Positions 51,901 to 64,000 are shown, counted from the stretch's first letter. The stretch: 64,000 bases of DNA from Diprion similis (GCF_021155765.1 NC_060110.1:6509501-6573500); one strand, 5' to 3'. Numbers and translations are program-made. The notes: generated by a model from the sequence alone, not told the origin.

Positions 51901-52339
51901 ATGCTGTAATCGCCTTTTTTTGTTTTGTTTTTAATCAGGTTTGGTTTCGACTCCACTACGCAGGGTAAGTGGGCTTGTGGCAGCTGCGGTATTACTCGCG
52001 GTATGATGAAATTGTAAAAATGGGACCGAACCGCCCAACAGGAAGCGGATTCGCGCCATATGTGCGGTGGGTAGGAGCGTGTAATAATAATAATAGAAAT
52101 ATCCGTACTGCAACAATGACAATAAAAGAGCATTTGTAGCACAAACTGCGCAATAAGACTTTGAACGATCATTTTCTAGATCAGAGCGTCCTCTGCAACG
52201 ACTGAGGGAATTACCAAACGAAACAAGAGGCTTTAGGTTGACTTCAAACCACCCCTAAAAACTTCCCGTTTTGACACTGCAGATTTCAAGATCACAGAAC
52301 GAAAGAATATTAATATTCAATTCGAATTTCGAATTACAA
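48962..52339. other. Gene-free stretch
   Basis: AT-rich DNA with no recognisable exon on either strand. Short T-rich runs occur at 49013-49039. If 48611-48961 is a first exon, this would be intron. Confidence 0.4.
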
Positions 52340-52930
52340 ATTCAGATTCGTGATGATTAACGATGTAACAACGGTTGCCTACTATTATTTCATAAAAAAC
52401 TTGTATTTTTACTTTGAACCACTATAGTGGATCTATCATTACAAATTTTGGAAGTCTGACTTCGAATTTCTTTACTATTTATATTTTTTGACTTGTTCGC
52501 CATTTTGGATTTTGCAAAGTTGACCTCAGATTCGTGATCAGCGATCCAACAAACTTGTACGCACCAATTTTCAACACAATCCGAATGATTTTATTTTTTT
52601 TTCAGCATATTCAATACGTCAAATTTAAATTTTATAAATCTAACTTTAGATTCGTAAACAGTGATCCCGAAAACCATGCAGTTACAATTTTCATTCCAAT
52701 CAGTTCATCCATTCTCAAAACATCGTGATTTTTATTTCAGTTTTGGGGACTTTGTTATTTAAATAATTTAAAAAGTACCGAACCGTTCAAAGCGAAAATC
52801 TGATTAGTTCTAAGTTTGGAAAATCCGCATCGTTTGAGACCAAAACCATTGAACCCGGTAACTCGTTCTCGAGATATCGTCGGAAGAAAAAATCGATCAC
52901 ATACACACACACATACATACGTAAATACAT
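52340..52930. repeat. Degenerate dispersed repeat with AGATTCGT...AACGATCC motif, ending in a CA/CATA microsatellite
   Basis: AGATTCGTGATGATTAACGATG at 52344, AGATTCGTGATCAGCGATCC at 52528 and AGATTCGTAAACAGTGATCC at 52648 are variants of one motif, each followed by an A/C-rich stretch and an ACAATTTTC-like block. This periodic, decayed structure suggests an old tandem or transposon-derived repeat. A CACA/CATA microsatellite lies at about 52897-52930. Confidence 0.55.
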
Positions 52931-54743
52931 ATAGACGTCCATCCGAAAATGTTAGGAGGTGATTTTCTAGATCTAGAAATGTCGAAATGCAGTGAAAACT
53001 CAACTTTTAAATTTCAGGGTGATTACAATAACTTCCTTACCTCTCCGAAACCAGAGAAATGGGAAGTCAATAAAAGGACACAAAGCTGCAGAGTATGCAG
53101 ATTGGTAACGCAAATCAAAACGGCTTGGTATCCTTCGTTCTCACTGCAAAGTCCGATAGTTCCTGATAAAATCCCCCGTCTTATGTGATTGGTAGCCATT
53201 TTGGTCCCAGTGAAAGAAGTTATCCGTCTCTGAGAAGTAAAACGCGTAACACTGACCCGCGGATTTCCGTATCTTGGTTAATCAATTAACTGTAGTTAAT
53301 CTTCTCCGTTCTCGATTGAGCACCGGATGCAGTGCCCTAGTGCATTAATCGATTTGCGAGAACGGTGCTAAGAACGGGTTGGTGCATCGAGATCGGCGGT
53401 ATAAACGACCGGACTAGAGCTTCCACCACAGCTCTATATAACTGTTCGATATACGGACAGCATGCTCCAGGGGATAGGTGTAGGTGCTCATAGGACACAA
53501 CTTGTCTGCAGTGACCACAGAGTGATGTGACATAACGGGACAGCCTTGACTCGATTCAGCGTGAACTTGAAGCCACGTTACACAGGAATGACCGATAGAC
53601 CGAGAAACTCACTGACTTCCATTCATTTACTCGATCTCGATTTTTATGGTCGAGACTGACTGCGACCCTCTACGACATACATATAACGTTATATTTATGA
53701 GCATACTTTAAAAGCACTTATCGAAAGAGATAGCTTAGAGGATGAAGCAGTAAATCAAATCGACATTGAGGTAAATTTTTTGTCCTGTGTTTTCGTCATT
53801 GACGAAGGATCTATTTTTGAAATTGTGAAATTCATTACAATGGGACGCAGCAATCGACAAGAATTCACAGTCGTTTTGTATTTAGCGATGACTTTCAACG
53901 AAATCAAATGAAACTAAAAAACACCAACGAAACATTTACATTTACCCTAACGAAATTGCAGTGTAGAGTTTAACGAACTATAATTTGACGTCAATTTAAC
54001 ACTACCTGATGAATTTCCGAATTGATTACAAAAATTGTGCGAAAGTTGTACATACTAGCTAATTTTGGTGGATTTTAAGACCACTATTCTATAGACTAGA
54101 GATTTTTGAGATCAGAATCAACATTAGAATCCCATAATTTAAGCTCCTCTAATTTTTCGGCCAAGATGCCGTAAGACTTCGAACTCAGATGAGCATGTAC
54201 TTTTGGACATTCTCAGCTGATGTTGGCTCAATTATTCAGGATACTGCGTCGTCGCGAAGTCGACGAGACACAATGCATCTTTGATAAGGCAGAGGGGTGG
54301 ACTGATGTGGACAGTAGCCATTGCAGTGGTGGGTTGGTGAGACTTGAGAGTCTGCCGGCGAAAGCGGCTGCACACATGATGCAAAGGCAAGGTAATATTG
54401 CCGTGAAATCTGAGATCGGGGGTGAGATGACACTCGGCAACGAAGAGAGCGAGTGTTCACCTTCGCAAGATACCGGGAGGACAGCCCCCGCCTCCGGCGT
54501 GTATTCTATTCACAACCAAGTCCCGTTGAATGAATGAACCGCAGACGTCAAAGACGCCGTTGAAGTAAAAAGACCTGCAGAACACGGTCTAGCTGCGCCA
54601 AGGGCTCAGCCGAGAGCCGTCTGGTATCGAACCCCGTTGCCATGGGGATGATCTCGAGGGAGCACGCCGCCTCCTGCAGCCTTCATTGAAATAGCCGAAT
54701 GGCTTGAAGAAAGGAGAAATTAATACAGGGGCTGGTGAAGACG
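52931..54743. other. Intergenic DNA downstream of CFAP100
   Basis: Mostly AT-rich. The last 500 bp (about 54200-54700) are GC-richer, with an unrecognised 105-codon frame at 54220-54537 (+) that lacks domain evidence. No RNA gene is seen. Confidence 0.4.
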
Positions 54744-54749
54744 TTTATT
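54744..54749 (-). terminator. Polyadenylation signal of CFAP100 homologue (minus strand)
   Basis: TTTATT on the + strand reads AATAAA on the minus strand, 16 bases past the predicted stop codon at 54766-54768. This implies a very short 3' untranslated region. Confidence 0.55.
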
Positions 54750-54765
54750 GCTGTTTGCCAGACGC

Positions 54766-57310
54766 CTATGTGTCCTCGTCTTCCGCTTCCTCCTCCTCCT
54801 CTTCCTCCTCCTCCGCTTCTTCTTCAGCTTCTTCCTCCTTTTTCTCATCCTCCTCATCTTTTCTCGTTCCCTTCTCTTCTTCTTGATCATCACCCTTGGT
54901 GTTAGCTCCCTCGGCATTCTCCGGTAGTTTCATCATCTGCAGACGACCACGAGGCCTGAAGGTCAGGTCAAAGTCATCTGGGTATTGCGAACGGAAGTCG
55001 TGGTGATCGTCCCGCTCGCAATAGTTCGTGAAGTACGTGAGGTATACGAGCTCCTCGTTCGTCGGGGGTGTCGGGGGAGGCGTCACCTTCTTCTTGAGCT
55101 CCGCCGGCGCTGAGCGGTACATCAGCTTCCGCTGCTTTGTCTTCGGCGGCTCCATAATGCGCACCAAAGCGGCGAGCAGACGTCGCATTAATGCCATCTA
55201 CGAAGAGGAGAGCAGAACGAGTCAGCTAGCTTTCGGTAAACCCCCAAATCGACACTCACCTTCCTGGCAGCTTCTTCGGCGTCCTTCATCGTCTTCATCT
55301 CCTGCCTAAAGCCCTCCCTCTCGCACTGCAGAACCACCTCAACGGGTAGATTGTCCAGCTGTGAATTAAGCTCCTCAAGCACCCTCTCGATCGATCGCAT
55401 CATCGAATAAGTGTCCAAATTGGCATCGTTTTGGGCAACGCAGTGTTCGTAAGTGTCTTCGATGAAGACGAAGCAGTACAATACTGTCTCCGAGCAAACC
55501 AGCTCCCTGAAAACACCTTGGAGCAAGTAGTTCGCGTAGTCCTCGAGACTCTCTGCTCGGCTTTCCTCCCAGATGATTGCAAGCTGAGAATAAAAATGAT
55601 AATCAAGACAGTTTGAAGGAGATAATTTTACTTTAATTAACCCTCATCCACCTCAAGGTCCTGTATCCCTTCAATGATCTCAGCTATTTCCCCTTTTATC
55701 ACGACGTCGGTCCTGGCCACCGAGGCGGCCATTTCTACGAGAGGAGCGGCGAGTGATTCACAGTGAAGCATGGCGTTTAAATTCTGAAGCTCCATGGCCC
55801 TGAAGATGTTTATCAGATCGTACGGGTCTTCGAAATACATGGTAGGCTCGTCGGCGTTGGCGATATCTTGCTGGAAAATTTCTGAAAGCACACCCGGACA
55901 TTATCATAGCTAGTATTCGACATCAAACGTGGTTCGGAAGCAAAGCGAGAAGTAACCGACCGATCAACGACTCGAGAGAAGCGGCTTCCTCGACTGCTCT
56001 ATCTCGGGAGAAGACCTCCTCCGTTTTTTTCGAGGTCAGAGTCACACCCGACTCTCGACTGCAGGTCGGGTCATGTTGTGACCTCCAACTGTGGGGTGCC
56101 ACGTGGTAGAGGAACCTTTGACATGTTTTTACCATCCGCCAAGCCTCCTCCAACACGTAGACCTGCAACCTTATCTGACCTACGGCCTTGGAGACGTCCC
56201 GAAGGTGGTTAGTCAGCTCGACAGTTACGAGGGCTGTTTCTTCCGCCTTGCGAAGTACCTCCATACTCTCTTCATGGTCCCTGGATAGGAACTCCTCGAA
56301 AACGGCAACGTACTGACGGTACTTCCGCTGTAAATCGAATCATCACTAAGCGATCAGGCAAGGTCCCATTCACTTTATACTCCCAAGGACTGACTGAAAT
56401 ATCGTCCGTTGGGTTCTCTTGACACGGACCTTGATCTTGTCGAGACGCTTCTGCTCCTCGTCGAATTGCTGATCGATGCGTATGCAATCGTCGCGTTCCT
56501 GCCCGGCGAGAAGCCTTGTCCTGAACACTTCCTTGGTGTCTGCGATGTACGTTCGAAGGCTGGATCGATCCTTGATCACGCGACCTCTTAGCTCGGTGAA
56601 ATACTGTGGATCGACGTCGGTCATAGCCGTGGCTTCATCGGGGTGTTTATGGGTCTTTGCCTCTTCCAATTCGATCGGCACGTCGACCTGAGACACAGAC
56701 GCGCAAGTTACGCTGATAATCGTGTGTCACTCGTGAGCTATTGCTCCCAAAACGCGACTATAACAACGCTGTTTTGGCTCACATGCAGTCGCTGGAGAAG
56801 ATCCTTAAACTGGAGACCCTTGTAGCCCTGGGAGTCTGCGATCTTCCTCGTCTGAGCGTCCACCACTCCTTTCGCTCGCCAGGCCTTGCTACACTGAATG
56901 TACCCAAACAAGTGTGTCTTCGGCACCACGATGAACGGTGAGTGCTCATGGAGCACGTCCCGTGGTTTTCCTAGATGCTCATGGCCGCTCGTGAAGTAAT
57001 AAGTGGACCTATTTTGCAGGGATTCGTGTTTTAAGAAACACATATCAGCTGAAAATCAGTTCGAAGTGCTGTCCCGATTCTCTCCAGGGCAGTATCAGTG
57101 CTCGCAGAAAGCCTTGATGAATTGGAAAAGGTCGAAGGCTGAGATGGAAATCATTTTCACACACCTTGGTACTCGTCGCCTATGAAATATAACGTCATTG
57201 ATGCTCGGTGGGACAATCGGTTGACGACCAGCGCGCGTTCGAGGTGGACGAACACGGCGATCCACTTGACGGACCCGGGAAAAACTCGCCGGTGGTGTGG
57301 CGTCGCTCAT
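54766..57310 (-). CDS. CFAP100: CFAP100 (CCDC37/MIA1-type) cilia- and flagella-associated protein (7 exons)
   Basis: Minus-strand exons, 5' to 3': 57310-57165, 57008-56783, 56687-56391, 56327-55961, 55881-55652, 55583-55260 and 55197-54766, giving 673 residues (human protein about 611). Phases agree at every junction. Exons 3 and 4 encode the DUF4200-type coiled coil, including RTRLLAGQERDDCIR, FEEFLSRDHEESMEVLRKAEE and the QIRLQVYVLEEAW...CQRFLYHVAPHSW segment typical of this family. Exon 5 has the conserved YFEDPYDLINIFRAMELQNL block. Exon 7 contains a Pro/Thr stretch and ends in about 40 residues that are almost all Glu, Asp and Lys. In Chlamydomonas and vertebrates the protein works with CFAP73 in the MIA complex that controls inner dynein arm f/I1 on axonemes; in an insect this would mean sperm flagella and sensory cilia (inferred). 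The donor after exon 3 (TCA|GTCCTT) is weak but is the one that keeps frame. Confidence 0.8.
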
Positions 57311-60300
57311 TTTTCAGTTTCCGAAAAGCACTCGGGCTGAAACATAAAGAAGATAAGCGCGTCGTTCTCACAATTTCTCATCGATACTGCCGGGGGGTTC
57401 ATGTGGTTCTATAAAAATCCCATTCCTCAGAAACGCGTAATAAATCACCGACCCAAAGTCGGTAAAATCTCTTCTGACCTCTTCAAGCGGAATTATTACA
57501 CCGTGGAATACCCCATGCGTATAATTTATGGTATGTATATGTTTCGACGTATGGTTGTATGCGCTCGAGCATGGGGTGGTGGACTCCCTCAGGACCAATA
57601 AACAGACCATTAGATAACCAGTGAACCGCAGACATTCCCTTCCGTCTTCCAGGCTTTGAGCATGTAGACGGTGCATATGACCCATGGACCGAAAGGGCTT
57701 ATGGGTCTCTTGAGTTAGGCTTTCCCGAGGAGTAAGTGAGAGAGAAAGGGGTCCAGGGCCACGTGTTTACTCTGCGGGATGCTGTGCACTGCGCCTGCAG
57801 CAGCAGACTTTGATTTCTTATCTTAAAAAAGATCGGCCGTACAGCGAGGAGCATAAATATTTTTCGTTACAACGTTTACCATTTCTTCTCTTTACCGCTA
57901 GCTCACGTGCTCCAGCAAAATCCACTGTTCTTTTCTAACTTCATCTCGTTTACAAAACGAGAGTTTGTGTTTATGCTGGGTAACTTATGTACGTATGGGT
58001 AACGCAAGCATTCAACGGCAGAGGATGCTTTTTGCATCGGTACCTGGATTTCTGTGTACTCTATGTATTTTATTAGAAATTTTAATCACGTTTGAAGAAA
58101 TCTGTAGAAATCGAGAAATTTCTTAGGCTGCAGATGAAAGGGATTGAATTTTAATGGACCATAAGAAAGGAGTTCCAAATCACTTGCATTCTTCTTCTGA
58201 TTTAAACTTTACATTTCTGCAAATAATTTTCTTCCTAGAACCGTGTAAAATCAAATTTCACCATTGCTATCAACACGGCTTTGATTCTTATTATTCTTGT
58301 TGCATTTCACAGTGTGTGTTTGAAGAAATTGTTTATTTCTGTGTGCTGAGCCGGTCAGCTGTAATGTAAGTGTGTATTAATTGACTGAAGTGTCGTGTAA
58401 GCGACACACTCGAAAGTGCCCGACATAACTTAGTCGCTTAAACTTTCACGTTGTAAAAAGTTCAAGTGTTTGTTATTTTCTAGAGACGAAATACCCGAGC
58501 CCAGGGTTTAGGTAGTGGAAAGTTCCGACTGTCAGGGGCTAAGTCCATTCGAGTAATAATGATTCCTCGAACTTGACCCCTTTTCTACTTAAGACACACG
58601 ACCAAGGCAAAAGATTCCACCGAGACACGAATTGAGATAAATGATAAAACGGGTAACAAAAGAGTTCAGCGCACCTTGGTGAAATCATGAATATTTGATA
58701 GTGTGTAGAGTTCTATAGATCAACCAAACCAAGTGTGTGACCGAGTAGTTAGATGCTGTGAAAAAATCGATCAATATCGCAGAAGCAAGCCATTTGAGGC
58801 TTGAAAAATCGAAACTAGAAGAAGATCGTATCAAAATTGCGGTTATTGAAAAGCTTGAGAACGGGTATCTGATTGGAATTTGAAGACGTTAACAGTATCT
58901 ATAAATAAATCTGTAATAACACTAAAGTTAACTGCAGAGCAAACTGATTTCACTGCTGAAACATAAGTGTTAATTTATTCATATATGTCAATCATCTGAT
59001 GTGAACCGAGGTTTAATGCTTTACGACACTTACCTACTTTTAGGTTATTTTCACCGGGTCTTGTCGTCTGCGTTGTACGAATTTCTACTGGTCGGTGTTT
59101 CGTCTTTTTTTTCTCCCGTTGTAAATCGGCAGGATAATGATTTTATTGACGTGTCGCTACTAACACCCGTTTAAAATTATGTGGGTACAACTTTCGCTGC
59201 GACTTAACAACAGCAGGATAAGTGTATGAATATTTACAAATACTTTCCCGTTTTTGACATGGAATGGAGAATGACGGTTTATTCATCTTCGTATTGAAAT
59301 TGTGACAGTTTCGATACGCTATGATCGGCCTGAAGGTCGCCGCTATTAATTTCGCATCGAATTGATAGTTTCTATACCCGGTAATGAAATCGCGGAAATA
59401 AGTTTAGATTTGTGACAATTTCACACAGTGTGCCAATTTCTTTAGATTTTTATTTTTTGCTTATTTATTTCGACAGTTTTTCGTAACGCAAGAAATCACA
59501 TTTTGATATGCGCAAGACTGTTTTAAAATCGAACAAACATAGGCAAGAACTCGACTGTACGGCGCAAGAGGTAGTATCCGGTGGTATTCTTCATTGATCG
59601 ATCCGTTGCCACTGAAAACAGACTCGAATGTATGCACACGTAGCTCGACGAACCCTTCGTATTCGATTCAAAGTGAGATTTTACGTATTTGCTTCCCGAG
59701 CAATTGCAATGTTTGATTTATTTACATTCGTTCTTCTGTTTGATTTTCGTTAGCAACTTTCATCAATTAACGTAACGAACAAATATTAGCCAAATGAATT
59801 GCAAGAGAGTTTCTGTATGATCACATTTTTGATGACGTGACAACTAGATCCAAGTGATATTCGTAACATTGTTGCTTTACTTCATTTCAGCAGAACTAGA
59901 TTATTAGCCCCATAAATATTCAAAATATAAAATTACTATTATCTTTCGGACTGATGTCGATACGAATCAACAGAAATAACCATGAATTAAAATTGAAAGG
60001 AGCCGGTGAATGCACAAGACAAAAATTATCTCGATGAATATTGAACTCGAGATGTTTTCATGTTGTGCCTCGATAATTAACTCTCTGGCCCAAAAGTTAT
60101 GTCTTACAAAAAGAGAGTGAAAAATGTAGAAAAAGCAATCAGTACTTAACTAGCAGAATTATAGCACGGTTATTGCTTTTATATCAGAGCAGGCGCTCTG
60201 CATTCAAAATGGCTAAATGAATCCTACACAATTTCGGCAAAAAGAAGAACCCTCTCAATGCTGTAGCGAATGCAATTTTAATAAAGTTTTACTCTTTCAT

Positions 60301-61806
60301 GCCTGAAAATATTTATTCGTTCACCGACGAATACATCACGTGCGCCTAAAAATTGCAACTTGTGAAAAGTAGAATTATTTGAACTACATTTATCGACCGT
60401 CACTCGTGACTCCATGATGATTCTGTTACCATCAGTCATCAATGCCATGAAGACTGCCTAAAAAGCAGACTTCCTACTGGCTGATGATCGGTAAGAAAGC
60501 GAACTATTTAATGTGCTGCTGCTCCGCGCTGCTGCTGGTTGTTTTGGTGGCTTAAGATAAGGCAACTATCGCTACTCGGCGCCAAATCATCGAAATGCGA
60601 TTTCTACTGTTTCTGTTGGCGGTATTAGAAATTTACTGGTACAAATTAATAATTTGTTAAAAGAAAGCTTTTACTGATTGTAGTTTAAGCCCGAAGACTG
60701 CACGAATTAAAATACAAGTGTAATAGCGGGACAAATTTTTTTTGTATCAGATATAGCGATTTTCAACGTATCAATAACACCATTTTCCATCATTCGTGGA
60801 AATAGCAAATGACACTAATATGCTCAGCGGTAAATAATAATGCGATTACAGTTATCATAATTTCTCTGTCATATCAATACACGTTACTTCGCAAAAATGT
60901 GGAATGTCTTTGGTATGCCTGTTGGGATTACCATCGAGGCTTAAAGTCGTAAAAGATTAAGACATAGAACAAATACAAAAGTTTGGGTCACGATGTAAAA
61001 TTCCAGTATCGTATACTGTTTGTTAATAATTAATTGTTAAAATTCCAGTATCGTATACTGTTTGTTAATAATTAATTTATCCATGTCCAGTCAGTGGGTT
61101 GATATAGGTTGAACTGAGTCCTTTTCCATATATAAGTATTCGTTATCTGAAGGGAAATTTCAGGTAGCCATTATCCGTTATTTTCGGCCATTAACGCACA
61201 AGAAGCGCGATGAGGCTAATACACAACAAGAAATATTGAAAACAGTTCGAATTGAGTGAGAAATAAGGAATCGAATCAGATACGCGTGGGCGGAAAAAAT
61301 GAGTCGGAAATTCTTTGAACTCTATATTGTTTATTCAGTCATTTTTCTCCCCTTCCTCCGAGTGGCTATCGGATTATTACGATACCCTGGATGTATTATC
61401 GCGTCGTGCGTATTTCAGCATAATGCGACCGGACAACGCGAGCCGACATTGAGAAACAGAGGGGCTAGAGACGGCTGCCCAAGAGATAACTGGCGACCCT
61501 TGACCTCTCGTTCCCCCTCTATTTCTGAGCCCTCTTCTAATGACCTGCATGATTCGATTCTCGGCTGACTTAGCCACGACCCATCCATCCACTCAAACCG
61601 ATAGGGAAGTGCGAGTATCGTCTGGCTTTACCAACGTGGTAGTGTTTCCTGTCCCGAACGCGGCTGGTCTGCTCACCCATACCAACTGTTACACTCGTTT
61701 CATGGGAATTACTGTGCCGAAATCGGGGTTTTATAGTTTATTGATCAGTTTAAAAATACCATAGATAGTAACCAATCCTGATGCAAGTTATTGAAATCAC
61801 CCTAAA
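57311..61806. other. Divergent intergenic region between CFAP100 and the JHBP-like gene
   Basis: No coding exon is recognised. It holds the promoters of both flanking genes, which point away from each other. The only clear repeat is a 42-bp tandem duplication at 60997-61077. Confidence 0.45.
60997..61077. repeat. Recent 42-bp direct tandem duplication
   Basis: The block starting AAAATTCCAGTATCGTATAC at 60997 is repeated from 61039 with no difference over about 39 bases. Two copies only. Confidence 0.95.
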
Positions 61807-64000
61807 ATGATTTCCTTCAAGTTCTTCATCGTTTTGTGCTACGTTTCAACATTTCTTTTACATTCTATCGTCGCAAAAGGTATTTATAAATGTCACATGA
61901 TTAATATCAATATTAAATACACTTGCTTCCCTCCGTTTGTTAAGCAATCGTGAATAATTTGCGCATCGCTGAATTTGTGCTGGAAGTTTGATGCTCGTGT
62001 TCTTAAATATCGTGAATTGACTATACGTATTCTCAACTGGTTGCAAATGTTCATTTTTAATGAGATTCCATGATTTTTCTGTCAAATGAAAATTTGTTTG
62101 AATGTAGAAAGAAAGCGTCGCGTTACGCTTGTTACTCATTCTTTTGAATTCGGTTTTTTTCCCCTCTGTAGCAAACAGATATAGTATATTGGTCAATGTT
62201 CCGAACTGTTTTATTATTCAGCAGCCGTAACATATTGCGACATTTCAATGGAATATTTGAATATCACTCTGACAATCAAATTATTCATCAACTTTTCACA
62301 TTGTCAATATTTGTTGAAAAAAATCCATCTCGATTGAAAAATATGACGCGTATAATATTAATTCGCAATATCTTCTCAAGCATCTGTGTTTTCTGAATCT
62401 GAATCAAATAACGGTGTATTACTGCATAAAATCACAGGTACACAAATTCTCTTGAACTTAGTGAGAACGATTTTTTTTCAGCATTCTTAAATTTTGTTAC
62501 ATATTCAAGGTTCTCCAGGAGTTAACAACTCGCCAAATCTTACAGAATCACTCATGTCTAATCCTAGATAATATTCAAAATCTTAGGAATTCGTTGCCAT
62601 CCTGAATTATTACAGTCTGGCGTAAATCAAATTTCATAAATGTCTAAACCCCTTCAGATTTTCACAATAGTTCGTGACTAAATTGGTTAATAATCGAATT
62701 AACATATTCCCAAGTTGCGAAGATCTCTTGAAAAATTTATAACAATTATTGGAATGATAAGCAGAAGCTAAAATCTTAATGCTTTGTTTCAAATCGCTTC
62801 AAATCGCTTCAAAATAGTTAAAAATTTTGTATATTCATTATAAGCCCAGTTTGTACAAAGTGACTGGAATGGATGTTTTTTTTTTTTTTTTTAACACACA
62901 ATTTAACATTTCCATAACGACATCATAATCAATATTAATTCAATACAGTAAAAGTAAAATATTTAACGATGCCAATATGATAGACAAAAGCAGGTTTATG
63001 AATTTGTAGAAAATAGTTTCTAAATAAAATTACCCACCATAATATCAAATCGAACAAATCTACTAAATTTTTGAACATATTCATACAATATTGATATGAC
63101 GAAATATAGAATCCTTTTCTCACATCTGCGGCTCGATATCGACCATTTGGTCCCGTTTCCTTATTTATTTTGTGCGCGGGGCTGAGGGGGGGGGGGGGGG
63201 GTAATTCAGTTCGTGAGTATAGGGTACGGGAAGTTCAGCTGGCGCCAAGGATCAAAAGGTCGTTGCGGCTGTAAACGATACGCGACTTCTGACACAGTTT
63301 GAATAATTCTGGCAGATGACAAGGACAAGGATGAACTCACCGAGGGAGAGAACCGCATTAAGGAGCAACTGCGAGTAATCCTCGAACACTACCAACAGGA
63401 AGATCCCGTCGGACTTCCCGGTGCCCCGATTCCCGATCCCATGGCCGTGCCGGACATGAAGAACTCCTTCTCGGTCTACACCATGGAATTGAAGAACATT
63501 CACGTCTACGGACTATCTAAATTTAGGATAGACCATATACACTCCGATCTCGCCGCAATGCAGGTCAGTCTATCGCCGACCCCGCCTTCCTACTAATTAT
63601 AAATCGCTTCACTTTCTAGTCATGCTTGTCTATCAATTACCTACTACCCTATGTTTCCAACGCTTTATCCTCGTCCTTTGTTGAGCCGTCTCTTTAGCCA
63701 GTGCAAGCCTTCTGCTGTTTTTTTATTTTTCTTTTATCCTTTGAACACATTTCCTTTTTCAGGTGGAGGTTGCGTTGAGCATGGAGGCTTTGGACATCCG
63801 AGGAACTTACACGCTATCATCCTGGTTTGCAGGCAATTCGGCGGGCAATTTCACGGTGAAGTTGACGGGAGTTGAAGTCAACGGTGTCGCGCGTCTCGAG
63901 GTTGGCCAGAGCGGAAGGCTCCAGGCGCAAGACATCGACATGGACTTGACGTTCGTCAACATCGACATAGACTTCCAGAACCTCGGACTTTTGGGCTCAG
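61807..64000 (+). CDS. Secreted JHBP/takeout-like haemolymph protein, 5' part (3 exons seen, runs off window)
   Basis: Predicted exons are 61807-61879, 63316-63563 and 63763-64000 (incomplete). Exon 1 encodes a textbook signal peptide (MISFKFFIVLCYVSTFLLHS...) and ends in phase 1, which fits the acceptor at 63315 so that the mature chain begins DDKDKDELTEGENRIKEQL. The rest follows the JHBP/takeout fold family: short N-terminal helix region, LPGAPIPDPMAVPDM, NIHVYGLSKFRIDHI in exon 2, then alternating beta strands in exon 3 (VEVALSMEALDIRGTY, FTVKLTGVEVNGVARLEV, DIDMDLTFVNIDIDF). Family members bind lipophilic ligands such as juvenile hormone or odorants in haemolymph or sensory fluid. The pair of N-terminal cysteines found in many takeout proteins is absent in the part visible. 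About 186 residues are visible of a usual ~240-260. Confidence 0.85.
62876..62892. repeat. T17 homopolymer in JHBP-like intron 1
   Basis: Run of 17 T. About 80 bp earlier, at roughly 62790-62815, is a short tandem of a ~10-bp unit (TTCAAATCGC). Confidence 0.85.
63186..63201. repeat. G16 homopolymer in JHBP-like intron 1
   Basis: Run of 16 G, 114 bp upstream of exon 2. Its length may be unreliable in the assembly. Confidence 0.85.

Noticed and set aside
54600-54660. Minus-strand GGTTCGATACC resembling a tRNA T arm
   Set aside because: Only two pairs of the T stem form and no cloverleaf can be built upstream.
56395-56398. Stronger-looking donor CA|GTCAGT at the end of CFAP100 exon 3
   Set aside because: It would leave phase 2 and put the conserved exon 4 coiled coil out of frame; the donor 4 bases further keeps the family match.

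Overview
This window looks like nuclear DNA of an insect. It contains spliced genes with short GT-AG introns, AT-rich intergenic DNA, microsatellites, a satellite array and insect-type families such as a haemolymph juvenile hormone binding (takeout-like) protein. I lean towards Hymenoptera because of the compact introns and overall gene style, but the sequence alone does not settle the order. There is no sign of bacterial operons, CRISPR or phage DNA. I found no tRNA or rRNA by eye.

Layout. Positions 1-1640 are the end of a 312-bp satellite array, with one decayed monomer at 2255-2545. After gene-free DNA, a MITE-like inverted-repeat element lies at 5755-6260. From 7216 to 26960 is a gene-dense block, all on the + strand: an APCDD1 homologue (7216-13395, 5 exons), two tandem SLC5 sodium-coupled monocarboxylate transporter-like genes (15345-17710 and 18734-21094, 8 exons each, matching architecture), a small single-exon membrane protein (22217-22540), and a selenium-binding protein 1/methanethiol oxidase homologue (23249-26960, 8 exons). 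From 27 to 41.5 kb I recognise no gene; this stretch holds a cluster of TGATCAG palindromes (33.1-33.6 kb), a T28 tract and a two-copy 247-bp repeat. An ARL4-type small GTPase follows (41583-43180), then an AT-rich stretch, a GC-rich candidate promoter/first exon (48.6-48.96 kb), and old repeats at 52.3-52.9 kb. CFAP100, a ciliary axoneme gene, is on the minus strand (57310-54766, 7 exons). A JHBP/takeout-like secreted protein starts at 61807 and runs off the right end.

The genes do not form an obvious pathway; they are ordinary neighbours in an insect genome. The transporter pair is the one clear local duplication. Exon boundaries were derived by hand from splice consensus, reading-frame phase and family resemblance, so each junction is a prediction. 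Every multi-exon model keeps an open frame across all junctions. I did not find a convincing unknown multi-gene system. The most interesting items are a retained or alternative 75-nt intron that would delete the membrane tail of the APCDD1 homologue, a roughly 135-residue insertion in that protein, the nested hairpin element, the palindrome cluster and the orphan small membrane protein.
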